From Jiella marina (GTDB lineage: Bacteria > Pseudomonadota > Alphaproteobacteria > Rhizobiales > Rhizobiaceae), in the NCBI RefSeq assembly GCF_024359545.1, contig NZ_JAKQZG010000008.1:1-64000 (forward strand): DNA of 64,000 bases, in the 5' to 3' direction. The notes beneath the pieces were generated by a model. The model did no database searches. It worked only from the letters and a program-made list of their open reading frames with translations, and had not been told where the DNA came from. Below, one piece after another: positions 36,457 to 45,460 of this stretch; within the stretch, counting starts at the first letter, position 1; every line of letters starts with the position of its first letter. A program made the translations under genes and the position numbers.

Positions 36457-38322
36457 TCAAAAGATAAAGTCGTTGGCGTCGAGATCGGCGACGTTGACGT
36501 TGTTCAGCGTGATGGTGTTGGCGCCGTCGGTGATGACGGCATTGGCACCGGACTGGGTGAGGTGGTTTGCGGCCAGATCGGCGAAGTCGGTGATGGCGGT
36601 CACCGCCGACAGGTCGATCTTCTCGAAATCATTGAGTTCCTCGAAGTCGGTGATGGTGTCCTGGCCGAAGCCATTGGCGTAGACGAAGGTGTCTCCGTTG
36701 ATGCCGCCGGTCAGCGTGTCGTTGCCGGCGCCGCCGGTGATGGTGTCGAAGCCGAGATCGCCGATGATCTCGTCATTGCCGTCGCCACCTCTCAGATCGT
36801 CGTTTCCGGCGAAGCCACGCAGGAAGTCGTTGCCGCCTTCACCGCGCAGGATGTTGACGCCACTGTTGCCGTTGAGCGTGTCGTCGAAGGCCGAACCGAC
36901 GAGGCTCTCGATGTTCGACAGGACGTCGCCGGCGGCATGGCCGCCGAAGGCGCCACCATTGCGCAGGTCGACGGCGACGCCGCCGGTGGAGTTTTCATAA
37001 TTGGCCTGGTCGAAGCCGTCGCCGCCATTGACGATGTCGCCGCCGGCGCCGCCTCTCAGGATGTCGCTGCCCGACCCGCCATAAAGCTCGTCGTCGCCGA
37101 GACCGCCGAAAAGCTGGTCGTTCTCGCTGCCGCCATAGAGGACGTCGGAGTTGTGGCCTCCGACGATGACGTCATCGCCCTCGTCGCCGTAGATGCCGCC
37201 TTGCACATGGCTGTCGCCGAAACCGTTGTACATGTCGTTGCCGGCGTCCAGATAGACGTTCGAGCCGATGTCGCCGGTGTTGTTCAGGAAGTCGTTTCCG
37301 TCGCTCAGGTCGACGGCGCCGGTGATCAGCCCGGTGTTGACCACGCTGATCGGACTGTCGCCGGTCACCTGGACCGAGAAGATCCCATAGCGGCTCGAGA
37401 TGGTTCCGCTGTTGGTCAGGTAGCTGCGGTCGAAGGGATCTACCTGTGTGTCCTGAATGAGGATGCCGACACTGTCGGTCGAGACGATCTCGCCGGTATT
37501 GTTGATCTCGACCGCCTGGTCGTTCACATAAACGCCATAGCCGGTGCTGCCGGAGATCGTTCCGGTGTTGGTCAGCGTCGCGACGCCGATGCCATTCGCA
37601 AGCTGAATGCCTTCATTCTCGCCGGCAATCAGGCCATTGTTCTCGATCGTCGTGTTGTTGCCGGTCGAGACGAAAATGCCGTCCGCATTCGACGACTGGA
37701 TCGAGCCGTCATTGAAAATGTAGACGGGAACACCGCTGCCTGAATTGGGATAGACGGCAATGGCCGCGGAACTGGCCTGGATCGAGCCGGCATTGGTGAG
37801 TTCGAAACGCGTTGCGGATATTTCGAGGGCCGATTGGTTCGAACTCACGATCGAGGCGCCGTCTCCGTTCGAGGCGTAGACGGTTCCGGCGGAATTGACG
37901 TCGAGCGCGTCGCCGGACGCCGCCACCGTGCCGGTATTGACGAACTCCACGCTGGGGTTGACGCCGGTGCCTCCGGTTACCCGTACGGCATCCGTGTCAC
38001 CCTGGACGGTTCCGGCATTGCTGAACTCAAGTGCCGAGGTCAGGTTGTCGACGTCTATGGCCGTATTGTTGGTGCTGATGACGTTGCCCTGACTGCCAAC
38101 GGTAAATTGCAGGAAACTATTGCCGTTTGCCGTCAGCGCATTCCGGCCGCCGAGTCCAACCAGACCGCCCAGAATGGCGATCTGATTGGCGCCGCCGGTG
38201 GTGGTGATGGGCGCCGAAGGATCGAACGTCGTCAGCGTCGAATCCTGCGTGACGATGAGTTCGTCGCCTGCCGAGAGCGTGCGTGCGATCGATGAATCGC
38301 TGCTGATGATTTCGTTTGCCAT
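36457..38322 (-). CDS. RTX gene 1: beta-solenoid-like repeat protein with serralysin-type secretion module
   Basis: A 621-residue protein with no signal peptide. Residues about 1-370 are Asn/Gly/Thr/Ser-rich repeats of about 20-25 residues (FSNAGTVQGD, FVNTGTVAASGD, LTNAGSIQASS, LTNTGTISGST, LTNSGTISS), the pattern of right-handed beta-solenoids. Calcium-binding RTX nonapeptides follow (GGLGDDELYGGSGSDILRGG). The last 100 residues are the M10-type module (GNDTLTGGINGDTFVYANGF), ending NVNVADLDANDFIF. An acidic residue plus hydrophobics at the terminus marks a type I secretion signal. Start ATG 38322, with AGGAAAGG upstream. Closest relatives in the window are RTX genes 2 and 4. Likely an extracellular surface or matrix protein; no enzyme motif was seen. 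Confidence 0.88.
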   Translation of the reverse strand: MANEIISSDSSIARTLSAGDELIVTQDSTLTTFDPSAPITTTGGANQIAILGGLVGLGGRNALTANGNSFLQFTVGSQGNVISTNNTAIDVDNLTSALEFSNAGTVQGDTDAVRVTGGTGVNPSVEFVNTGTVAASGDALDVNSAGTVYASNGDGASIVSSNQSALEISATRFELTNAGSIQASSAAIAVYPNSGSGVPVYIFNDGSIQSSNADGIFVSTGNNTTIENNGLIAGENEGIQLANGIGVATLTNTGTISGSTGYGVYVNDQAVEINNTGEIVSTDSVGILIQDTQVDPFDRSYLTNSGTISSRYGIFSVQVTGDSPISVVNTGLITGAVDLSDGNDFLNNTGDIGSNVYLDAGNDMYNGFGDSHVQGGIYGDEGDDVIVGGHNSDVLYGGSENDQLFGGLGDDELYGGSGSDILRGGAGGDIVNGGDGFDQANYENSTGGVAVDLRNGGAFGGHAAGDVLSNIESLVGSAFDDTLNGNSGVNILRGEGGNDFLRGFAGNDDLRGGDGNDEIIGDLGFDTITGGAGNDTLTGGINGDTFVYANGFGQDTITDFEELNDFEKIDLSAVTAITDFADLAANHLTQSGANAVITDGANTITLNNVNVADLDANDFIF

Positions 38323-38328
38323 TTGTGA

Positions 38329-38352
38329 TGCCTTTCCTGGCCAAGGCCCCAA
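38329..38352 (-). repeat. Conserved leader box before RTX gene 1
   Basis: On the coding strand, TTGGGGCCTTGGCCAGGAAA followed by GGCA. The same box lies before RTX gene 2 (40651-40674) and, with a one-base deletion, before gene 4 (45079-45100). It contains the ribosome-binding site AGGAAAGG next to the palindrome GGCCTTGGCC. Confidence 0.7.
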
Positions 38353-38675
38353 ACGCGATCGGCATGTGTTGCGCTATCCGGAAGGAAGCGAGGGTGCCGC
38401 AGATATGTCTGTGATCTCGGGGCGAGCCCATCCATTGCCGTGCCGAGTTTGAGAAGGGGAGCGCGACGCCGCTTGCATGAGACGATGCGGTCCATTGATG
38501 TCTCCGCATGCCGGTTTAGTGAAAATTTTTTACGCAAAGGAATATAGCTCTAAAAGAGATTATCTGCGTATCTTCCGATCGAAAATCGCGAAAGTTACAT
38601 TTTAGCTCTCGCCAGCATAAAAGGACCAGTAAATATCCCGTTTGGGAAGATCGTGAGAGGATCGCCAGGCGAGGA

Positions 38676-38702
38676 ATCCGAGCCGGTATAACCGGCTCGG
38701 AT
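38676..38702 (-). terminator. Terminator-like hairpin after RTX gene 2
   Basis: A perfect 12-bp stem (ATCCGAGCCGGT 38676-38687, ACCGGCTCGGAT 38691-38702) with a three-base loop, 71 bases past the stop codon. The T-run on the minus strand is poor. A close variant with a good T-run follows RTX gene 5. Confidence 0.65.
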
Positions 38703-38772
38703 CGCATGGCATCCATGGAATATGATGCTTCCGCACGAAGCATCAGCACGCTTCGCGCAATTCCATGTCTCT

Positions 38773-40644
38773 TCAGAAGATGAAGTCGTTTGCGTCGAGA
38801 TCGGCGATGTTGACGTTGTTCAGCGTGATGGTGTTGGCCCCATCGGTGATGACGGCATTGGCACCGGACTGGGTGAGGTGGTTGGCGGCCAGATCGGCGA
38901 AGTCGGTGATGTTGGTGACCGCCGACAGGTCGATCTTCTCGAAATCGTTGAGTTCCTCGAAGTCGGTGATCGTGTCCTGGCCGAAGCCATTGGCGTAGAC
39001 GAAGGTGTCGCCGTTGATGCCGCCGGTCAGCGTGTCGTTGCCGGCGCCGCCGGTGATGGTGTCGAAACCGAGATCGCCAATGATCTCGTCATTGCCGTCG
39101 CCACCCCTCAGATCGTCGTTTCCGGCGAAACCACGCAGGAAGTCGTTGCCGCCTTCACCGCGCAGGATGTTGACGCCACTGTTGCCGTTGAGCGTGTCGT
39201 CGAAGGCCGAACCGACGAGGCTTTCGATGTTCGACAGGACGTCGCCGGCGGCATGACCGCCGAAGGCGCTGCCATTGCGAAGGTCGACGGCGACGCCGCC
39301 GGTGGAGTTTTCATAATTGGCCTGGTCGAAGCCGTCGCCGCCATTGACGATGTCGCCGCCGGCGCCGCCTCTCAGAATGTCGCTTCCCGTCCCGCCATAA
39401 AGCTCGTCCTCGCCGAGACCGCCGAAGAGCTGGTCGTTGTCGCTGCCGCCATAGAGAACGTCGGAGTTGTGGCCGCCGACGATGACGTCATCGCCTTCCT
39501 CACCGTAGATGCCGCCCTGCACATGGCTGTCGCCGAAACCGTTGTACATGTCGTTGCCGGCGTCCAGATAGACGTTCGAGCCGATGTCGCCGGTGTTGTT
39601 CAGGAAGTCGTTTCCATCGCTCAGATCGACGGCGCCGGTGATCAGCCCGGTGTTGACCACGCTGATCGGACTCTCGCCGGTCACGGATACCGAGAACAGG
39701 CCGTAGCGACCCGAAATGGTCCCGCTGTTGGTCAGGTAGCTGCGATCCAGGGTCTCGCCCAGGGTATCCTGGATCAGGATGCCGGCGCTGTCGGTCGAAA
39801 TGATCTCGCCCGTATTGTTGATCTCGACCGCCTGGTCGTTCACGTAAACGCCATAGCCGGTGCTGCCGGAGATCGTTCCGGTGTTGGTCAGCGTCGCGAC
39901 GCCGACACCATCCAGGAGCTGAATGCCCTCGTTCTCGCCGGCGATCAGGCCGTTGTTCTCGATCGTCGTGCCGTTGCCGGTGGAGATGAAGATGCCGTCC
40001 GAATTCGACGACTGGATCGAGCCGTCATTGAAGATATAGACGGGAATCGCGCTGCTGGAGGCGATATTGGGACTCACCGAAATCGCCGTCAAGCGCCCCT
40101 GGATCGAGCCGGAATTGGTGAGTTCGAAACGCGTGGCCTGGATCTCGAAGCCCGATTCGAGCGCACTCACGATCGAGGCACCGTAACCGTTCGTGGCGTA
40201 GACGGTCCCGCCGGAATTGACGTCGAGCCCGTCGCCGGACGCCGATACCGTCCCGGTATTGACGAATTCCACGCCGGCGGCCGAGCCGTTCGCGCTCGTC
40301 ACGCTGACGGCGTCTGTGTCGCCCTGAACCGAACCGGCGTTGCTGAATTCGAACAGCGAGGTCAATCCGTCGATATCGAGAGCGGTATTGTTCGTGCTGA
40401 CGACGTTGCCCAGACTGCCCACGGTGAACTGCAGGAAACTGTTGCCGGATGCCGACAGCGCATCCTGGCCGCCAAGCCCGACCAGACCACCCAGAATGGC
40501 GATCTGATTGGCGCCGCCGGTGGTGGTGATCGGCGCCGAGAAATCGAACGTCGTCAGCGTCGAGTCCTGCGTCACGATGAGGTCGTCGCCTGCCGAGAGC
40601 GTGCGGGCGATCGAGGAATCGCTGCTGATGATTTCGTCTGCCAT
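38773..40644 (-). CDS. RTX gene 2: beta-solenoid-like repeat protein with serralysin-type secretion module
   Basis: A 623-residue close paralogue of RTX gene 1, with the same start MADEIISSDSSIARTLSAGD and the same order: solenoid-like repeats to about residue 370, RTX nonapeptides, M10-type module and the tail NVNIADLDANDFIF. Differences cluster in the middle of the solenoid, for example SLFEFSNAGSVQGD, LTNSGSIQGR and LTNSGTISGRYG. The C-terminal 250 residues are almost unchanged apart from single substitutions such as TNITDF for TAITDF. No signal peptide or cysteine-rich region is visible. Start ATG 40644. It has its own good sigma70-like promoter and a leader of about 230 bases, so it is probably transcribed separately. 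Confidence 0.88.
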   Translation of the reverse strand: MADEIISSDSSIARTLSAGDDLIVTQDSTLTTFDFSAPITTTGGANQIAILGGLVGLGGQDALSASGNSFLQFTVGSLGNVVSTNNTALDIDGLTSLFEFSNAGSVQGDTDAVSVTSANGSAAGVEFVNTGTVSASGDGLDVNSGGTVYATNGYGASIVSALESGFEIQATRFELTNSGSIQGRLTAISVSPNIASSSAIPVYIFNDGSIQSSNSDGIFISTGNGTTIENNGLIAGENEGIQLLDGVGVATLTNTGTISGSTGYGVYVNDQAVEINNTGEIISTDSAGILIQDTLGETLDRSYLTNSGTISGRYGLFSVSVTGESPISVVNTGLITGAVDLSDGNDFLNNTGDIGSNVYLDAGNDMYNGFGDSHVQGGIYGEEGDDVIVGGHNSDVLYGGSDNDQLFGGLGEDELYGGTGSDILRGGAGGDIVNGGDGFDQANYENSTGGVAVDLRNGSAFGGHAAGDVLSNIESLVGSAFDDTLNGNSGVNILRGEGGNDFLRGFAGNDDLRGGDGNDEIIGDLGFDTITGGAGNDTLTGGINGDTFVYANGFGQDTITDFEELNDFEKIDLSAVTNITDFADLAANHLTQSGANAVITDGANTITLNNVNIADLDANDFIF

Positions 40645-40650
40645 GTTTCT

Positions 40651-40674
40651 TGCCTTTCCTGGCCAAGGCCCCAA
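40651..40674 (-). repeat. Conserved leader box before RTX gene 2
   Basis: Identical 24-base box to that before RTX gene 1, here seven bases from the start codon. It contains the probable ribosome-binding site. Confidence 0.7.
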
Positions 40675-40874
40675 TGCGGAACCGGCCTCCACCGCGACTT
40701 TCGAAATGGTGCACGGGGCGCCGGTGATCTGTCCGTGATGTGTGAAGAACGAGACCGTCTACGGCGCCGCGCCGAGCACGATCGTGCGAACGCAAGCGTC
40801 GTTCGCTTGAGACAATGCCACCTCTCCTAGCCTCCGCACGCCGCTACCCGCGAAGACCTGAAAGCCCCGAGCAA

Positions 40875-40903
40875 TAATTACGAAAGGGAAGCGATGAGGT
40901 CAA
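40875..40903 (-). promoter_or_regulatory. Sigma70-like promoter of RTX gene 2
   Basis: On the minus strand, TTGACC (40903-40898), a 17-base spacer and TAATTA (40880-40875). RTX gene 4 has the same arrangement at the same distance from its start codon. Confidence 0.65.
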
Positions 40904-41017
40904 CCAAGTAACTGGAAAATCTCGCGATCACGAAGTCATGATGTGTAATGTTTTGGCTGGCTATCGACTTGAGCGAAGATGGCGAGCGCACCGAGGGAGA
41001 CCCCTGTCGAGACCGAG

Positions 41018-41049
41018 GACTCCGAACCAGCGGAAGCTGGCCCGGAGTC
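41018..41049 (-). terminator. Hairpin after RTX gene 3
   Basis: GACTCCG (41018-41024) pairs with CGGAGTC (41043-41049), and inside it CCAGC with GCTGG. It lies 60 bases after the stop codon with no T-run, so the terminator role is tentative. Confidence 0.45.
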
Positions 41050-41108
41050 AATTCAGGGCCATTGCGTGCCCTGGTCGGGCGGCGCGTCGTGGGCTCTGAC
41101 GGGCTTCA

Positions 41109-42869
41109 TCAGAAGATGAAGTCGTTTGCGTCGAGATCGGCGATGTTGACGTTGTTCAGCGTGATGGTGTTGGCCCCATCGGTGATGACGGCATTGGCGC
41201 CAACCTGGGTGAGGTGGTTAGCGGCCAGATCGGCGAAGTCGGTGATGGCGGTCACCGCGGAGAGGTCGATCTTCTCGAAATTGTTGAATTCCTCGAAGTC
41301 GGTGATGGTGTCCTGACCAAAGCCATCGGCGAAGACGAAGGTGTCGCCATTGACGCCGCCGGTGAGCGTGTCGTTGCCGGCCCCGCCGGTGATGGTGTCG
41401 AAGCCGAGATCGCCGATGATCTCGTCGTTTCCGCTACCGCCTCTCAGGTCGTCGTTTCCGGCAAAGCCGCGCAGATAGTCGTTGCCGCCTTCGCCGCGCA
41501 GGATGTTGACGCCGCTATTGCCGAGAAGGGTGTCGTCGAAAGCAGAACCGACGAGGCTTTCGATGTTCGACAGGACGTCGCCGGCGGCGTGGCCGCCGAA
41601 GGCGCTGCCATTGCGCAGGTCGACGGCGATGCCGCCGCCGGAATTCTCGTAATTGGCCTGGTCGAAGCCGTCGCCGCCATTGACGATGTCGCCGCCGGCG
41701 CCGCCTCTAAGAATGTCCAAGCCGGTGCCGCCGTAAAGCTCGTCGTCGCCGACGCCGCCGAAGAGCCGATCGTTGCCGCTGCCGCCATCGAGGAAGTCGC
41801 TGTCGTCGCCGCCGGCGATGGCATCGTTTCCGGCCTCGCCATAAAGCTCGTTGTTGCCGCCGCCGCCATAGAGGGTGTCGTTGTCGTCGCCGCCCCGAAA
41901 GGTGTCCGAAAGATCGCCGCCCACGAACAGGTCGTCGCCGGCGCCTCCCTCGACCATGCCTGCGAAGACGCCCGCCCCTGTGACGACGCCGGCGCCGACG
42001 GAGATGAAGAGATCGTTGCCGTCACCCAGATCGACGTCGCCAATGATCGTGCCGCCATTGGTAATGATGTCGTCGCCATCGCCGGTGTCGATGCTGCCAT
42101 TGGTCAGGCCGGTATTGGTGAAATGCAGCTCCCCTGCATCATCCAGGATGGCGAAGGTCGTGCCGCTGGGATCGGCGAGGATCGTGCCGTCATTGACCAG
42201 GGTCGTGGTGCTGCCGGTCAGGCTGGTTGCGTTGAACGCCGCGCTGTTCGTGTTCTCCCCACCGCCCTGAAGCACGCCGCTGCTGGTGATCGTGATCAGA
42301 CTGTTGTCAGCCGAGCTGTTAACTTTCAGGCCGTTCCGCCCGCCGGTGACATGGCCGCTGATGCTCACGACGCTGTCATCGCCGCTGAGTTCGATACCAT
42401 TTCTCCCGGCGTCGACCGTGCCCGCGACGACGAACTCGTCGTTTGATGAGCCGGGTCCATTGGCGAGACCGTCGCTCCCGGCGACGATCGTGCCGGTCGA
42501 GGTCAGGACGGCACGGTCTCCGCCGTTTACAAGGATACCCCTAGATTGAACCTGGATAAGGCCGGCGACGACGATGTCGTCGTCCGCGGTGCCGGTCGTG
42601 CTGAATATGCCAAATTGAGACAGGATCGTGCCCGTCGAGCTGAGGACGACCCGATCGCCGCCGTTCAGTTCGACGCCGTCATCATTGGCGAGGAGCGTGC
42701 CCGCGATATTCAGTTCCACATTGGCGCTCGTTGCCGTGACGTGGATGGCGTCGACGACACCGCCCGACTGGATGTAGATGTTCGGCATGACGAAGAACAA
42801 TCCGTCGCCGATATTGGCATCGGTGATTTCCAGCCCATTGGCCTGGTTCGTGGAGATGATGGTGCTCAC
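41109..42869 (-). CDS. RTX gene 3: divergent solenoid-like protein with the shared secretion module
   Basis: A 586-residue protein with an N-terminal half unrelated in detail to genes 1, 2 and 4 but built the same way: repeats such as LNIAGTLLANDDGVELNGGD, VVLSSTGTILSQFG, VLTSTGTIVAGSDG and VNDGTILADPSGT. It then joins the common tail, with more RTX nonapeptides than the others (GGGGNNELYGEAGNDAIAGG, DDSDFLDGGSGNDRLFGGVG), the M10-type module and the end NVNIADLDANDFIF. No signal peptide. I place the start at GTG 42869, giving MSTIISTNQANGLEI, because AGGGAGT lies eight bases upstream. The frame runs open to 42938 but that part does not look coding. Confidence 0.85.
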   Translation of the reverse strand: MSTIISTNQANGLEITDANIGDGLFFVMPNIYIQSGGVVDAIHVTATSANVELNIAGTLLANDDGVELNGGDRVVLSSTGTILSQFGIFSTTGTADDDIVVAGLIQVQSRGILVNGGDRAVLTSTGTIVAGSDGLANGPGSSNDEFVVAGTVDAGRNGIELSGDDSVVSISGHVTGGRNGLKVNSSADNSLITITSSGVLQGGGENTNSAAFNATSLTGSTTTLVNDGTILADPSGTTFAILDDAGELHFTNTGLTNGSIDTGDGDDIITNGGTIIGDVDLGDGNDLFISVGAGVVTGAGVFAGMVEGGAGDDLFVGGDLSDTFRGGDDNDTLYGGGGNNELYGEAGNDAIAGGDDSDFLDGGSGNDRLFGGVGDDELYGGTGLDILRGGAGGDIVNGGDGFDQANYENSGGGIAVDLRNGSAFGGHAAGDVLSNIESLVGSAFDDTLLGNSGVNILRGEGGNDYLRGFAGNDDLRGGSGNDEIIGDLGFDTITGGAGNDTLTGGVNGDTFVFADGFGQDTITDFEEFNNFEKIDLSAVTAITDFADLAANHLTQVGANAVITDGANTITLNNVNIADLDANDFIF

Positions 42870-43200
42870 AGCGAGACTCCCTGTCGCTCGAAATGGCGAG
42901 GCGTCGCGAACTCGCTGGGCTCTCGGCGCGAACGACACCCCTTGAGGAATTGCGCCAGCGTCGGGCCATTAGGGACGTTTTCTTATTCTTACTCAAGGGA
43001 ATTTTTGATAAATAAAGCTGATTGTTTATTTTATATTGCCGATGCAGCCTCGCCGGCACCGAATATCTTTTTTATTTACAATGGCTTTATCAATAAAAAG
43101 GCCGGCCCGGTATCACATGCCGGTCCGGCCTCTTGTGCTCACGTTTGTATTGTTCTGCTGTCGAAATTCAATCGAGCATGGTTCGCCGCTCGCTCCGGCC
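42870..43200. other. AT-rich spacer between RTX genes 3 and 4
   Basis: About 331 bases. 42970-43100 is strikingly AT-rich for this genome and may hold the promoter of RTX gene 3. The part near 43100 is the terminator of RTX gene 4. Confidence 0.5.
43094..43131 (-). terminator. Rho-independent terminator of RTX gene 4
   Basis: AGGCCGGCCCGG (43099-43110) pairs with CCGGTCCGGCCT (43120-43131) with one mismatch. On the minus strand the stem is followed by TTTTTA. Confidence 0.8.
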
Positions 43201-45069
43201 TCAGAAGATGAAGTCGTTTGCGTCGAGATCGGCGATGTTGACGTTGTTCAGCGTGATGGTGTTCGCACCATCGGTGATCACGGCATTGGCACCGGACTGG
43301 GTCAAATGATTGGCCGCGAGATCGGCGAAGTCGGTGATGGCGGTGACGGCCGACAGATCGATCTTCTCGAAATTGTTGAGTTCCTCGAAGTCGGTGATGA
43401 CGTCCACCCCGAAGCCATTGGCGTAGACGAAGGTGTCGCCGTTGATGCCGCCGGTCAGCGTGTCGTTGCCGGCGCCGCCGGTGATGGTGTCGAAGCCGAG
43501 ATCGCCGATGATCTCGTCATTGCCGTCGCCACCTCTCAGATCGTCGTTTCCGGCGAAACCACGAAGGAAGTCGTTGCCGCCTTCGCCGCGCAGGATGTTG
43601 ACGCCACTGTTGCCGTTGAGCGTGTCATCGAAGGCCGAGCCGACGAGACTCTCGATGTTCGACAGGACGTCGCCGGCAGCATGGCCGCCGCAGGCGCCGC
43701 CATTGCGAAGGTCGACGGCGACGCCGCCGGTGGAGTTTTCGTAATTGGCCTGGTCGAAGCCGTCGCCGCCATTGACGATGTCGCCTCCGGCGCCGCCTCT
43801 CAGAATGTCGCTTCCCGTCCCGCCATAAAGCTCGTCCTCGCCGAGACCGCCGAAGAGCTGGTCGTTGTCGCTGCCGCCATAGAGAACGTCGGAGTTGTGG
43901 CCGCCGACGATGACGTCATCGCCTTCGTCACCGTAGATGGCGCCATGGACGTGGCTGTCGCCGAAGCCGTTGTACATGTCGTTACCGGCGTCCAGATAGA
44001 CGCTCGCGCCGATGTCGCCGGTGTTCTTCAGGAAGTCGTTGCCGTCGCTCAGATCGACGGCGCCGGTGATCAGTCCGGTGTTGACGACGCTGATCGGACT
44101 CTCGCCCGTCACCTCGACCGAAAAGACGCCGTAGCGGCTCGAGATGGTCCCGCTGTTGGTCAGATAGCTGCGATCGAAGGTGTTGTCGAACTGGGCATCC
44201 TGGATCAGGATGCCGACGCTGCCGGTCGAGATGATCTCGCCCGCATTGTTGATCTCGATCGCCGTGTTGTACGCATAGACACCATTGGTGGTGCTGCCGG
44301 AGATGGTTCCGGTGTTGGTCAGCGTCGCGACGCCGACACCATTCGAGAGATGGATGCCTTCGTTCTCGCCGGCGATCAGGCCGTTGTTCTCGATCGTCGT
44401 GCCATTGCCGGCGGCAACATAAATCGCGTCCGAGTTCGTCGACTGGATCGAGCCGTCGTTAAAGATATAGACGGGCGTACCAGTGGACGTGTTGGGATAG
44501 ACCACAATGGCCAAGGCGCGGGCCTGGATCGAGCCGGCATTTGTCAGTTCGAACCGAGTCACAGAGAGCTCGAAGGCCGATTCGATCGCACTCACGATGG
44601 AGGCACCGTAACCGTTCGAGGCGTAGACGGTCCCGGCGGAATTGACGTCGACCGCGTCGCCGGACGCCGCCACCGTGCCGGTGTTGACGAACTCCACGTC
44701 GGGGTTGACGCCGCTGCCACCCCTTACCCGGACGGCGTCCGTGTCACCCTGGACGGTCCCGGCATTGCTGAATTCGAACAGCGAGGTCAGGTCGTTGACA
44801 TTGATGGCCGTATTGTTGGCGCTGATGACGTTGCCCTGACTGCCGACGGTGAGCTGCAGGAAACTGTTGTCCGATGCCGTCAGCGCGTTCCGGCTGCCGA
44901 GCCCCACCAGACCGCCCAGAATGACGATCTGATTGGCGCCGCCGGTTGTGGTGATAGGCGCCGAGGGGTCGAACGTCGTCAGCGTCGAGTCCTGCGTCAC
45001 GATGAGATCGTCACCTGCCGAGAGCGTGCGGGCGATCGACGAATCGCTGCTGATGATTTCGTCTGCCAA
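43201..45069 (-). CDS. RTX gene 4: beta-solenoid-like repeat protein with secretion module, TTG start
   Basis: A 622-residue paralogue of RTX genes 1 and 2, closest to gene 1 over the N-terminal 120 residues and to gene 2 in the RTX region (GGLGEDELYGGTGSDILRGG). The start codon is TTG (45069): one extra base turns the ATG of the paralogues into ATTG, and the frame MADEIISSDSSIARTL then begins from TTG. A compensating one-base loss sits in the leader box. In the RTX region the paralogue motif RNGGAFGGHAAGD is RNGGACGGHAAGD, a Cys in a family that normally lacks them. The end NVNIADLDANDFIF is intact, so I treat it as functional but possibly weakly translated. Confidence 0.82.
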   Translation of the reverse strand: MADEIISSDSSIARTLSAGDDLIVTQDSTLTTFDPSAPITTTGGANQIVILGGLVGLGSRNALTASDNSFLQLTVGSQGNVISANNTAINVNDLTSLFEFSNAGTVQGDTDAVRVRGGSGVNPDVEFVNTGTVAASGDAVDVNSAGTVYASNGYGASIVSAIESAFELSVTRFELTNAGSIQARALAIVVYPNTSTGTPVYIFNDGSIQSTNSDAIYVAAGNGTTIENNGLIAGENEGIHLSNGVGVATLTNTGTISGSTTNGVYAYNTAIEINNAGEIISTGSVGILIQDAQFDNTFDRSYLTNSGTISSRYGVFSVEVTGESPISVVNTGLITGAVDLSDGNDFLKNTGDIGASVYLDAGNDMYNGFGDSHVHGAIYGDEGDDVIVGGHNSDVLYGGSDNDQLFGGLGEDELYGGTGSDILRGGAGGDIVNGGDGFDQANYENSTGGVAVDLRNGGACGGHAAGDVLSNIESLVGSAFDDTLNGNSGVNILRGEGGNDFLRGFAGNDDLRGGDGNDEIIGDLGFDTITGGAGNDTLTGGINGDTFVYANGFGVDVITDFEELNNFEKIDLSAVTAITDFADLAANHLTQSGANAVITDGANTITLNNVNIADLDANDFIF

Positions 45070-45078
45070 TGTTCCAAT

Positions 45079-45100
45079 GCCTTTCTGGCCAAGGCCCCAA
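45079..45100 (-). repeat. Leader box before RTX gene 4 (one base deleted)
   Basis: Same box as before genes 1 and 2 but with CCTTTCTGG in place of CCTTTCCTGG on the plus strand. Confidence 0.65.
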
Positions 45101-45288
45101 AGGGGCGATCGAGATCCGCGGCGCTATCCGGAGGGAGGTGCGGGTGCAGCGGATCTGTCTGTCATTTGGTAGGGACAAGCCCATCCAGGGATGGGCTCAG
45201 TTCGGGAAGAGGAGCGCAGGGCCCGTCCACAGCAGACGATGCCGTCCATGGATGTCACGGCATGCCGGTTTCAGGGAAAACGCTGGTT

Positions 45289-45317
45289 TGCTTACGAAAG
45301 GGACGGTGACGGGTCAA
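45289..45317 (-). promoter_or_regulatory. Sigma70-like promoter of RTX gene 4
   Basis: On the minus strand, TTGACC (45317-45312), a 17-base spacer and TAAGCA (45294-45289). Spacer and -35 are nearly those of the RTX gene 2 promoter (shared CCCTTTCG just before the -10). Confidence 0.6.
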
Positions 45318-45427
45318 CCGCGCGCCCGCCGAAATCCTGAGCGCAAACCGCGTAAGACGCGTGTTGTTTCAGACGTTTGAACGTAAAGTAAGTATTCCGT
45401 TCGGGAGGACGTCTAGACGATCGCCAT

Positions 45428-45460
45428 GAAAAAATCCGAGCCGGCGGAGCCGACTCGGAT
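45428..45460 (-). terminator. Rho-independent terminator of RTX gene 5
   Basis: A 12-bp stem with one G-T wobble between 45434 and 45460, followed on the minus strand by TTTTTT. The stem sequence is a variant of the hairpin after RTX gene 2. Confidence 0.88.

Larger units (their letters stand above)
38323..38772. other. Spacer between RTX genes 1 and 2
   Basis: About 180 bases directly upstream of RTX gene 1 (38353-38520) resemble the region upstream of RTX gene 4. At the place of the promoter seen in genes 2 and 4, gene 1 keeps TAAAAA (reverse of 38527-38532) but no good -35. The left leader box is at 38329-38352. The part nearest 38772 holds the terminator of RTX gene 2. Confidence 0.5.
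40645..41108. other. Spacer between RTX genes 2 and 3
   Basis: Carries the leader box (40651-40674) and promoter (40875-40903) of RTX gene 2, and the terminator-like hairpin of RTX gene 3 at 41018-41049. No coding sequence was seen. Confidence 0.6.
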
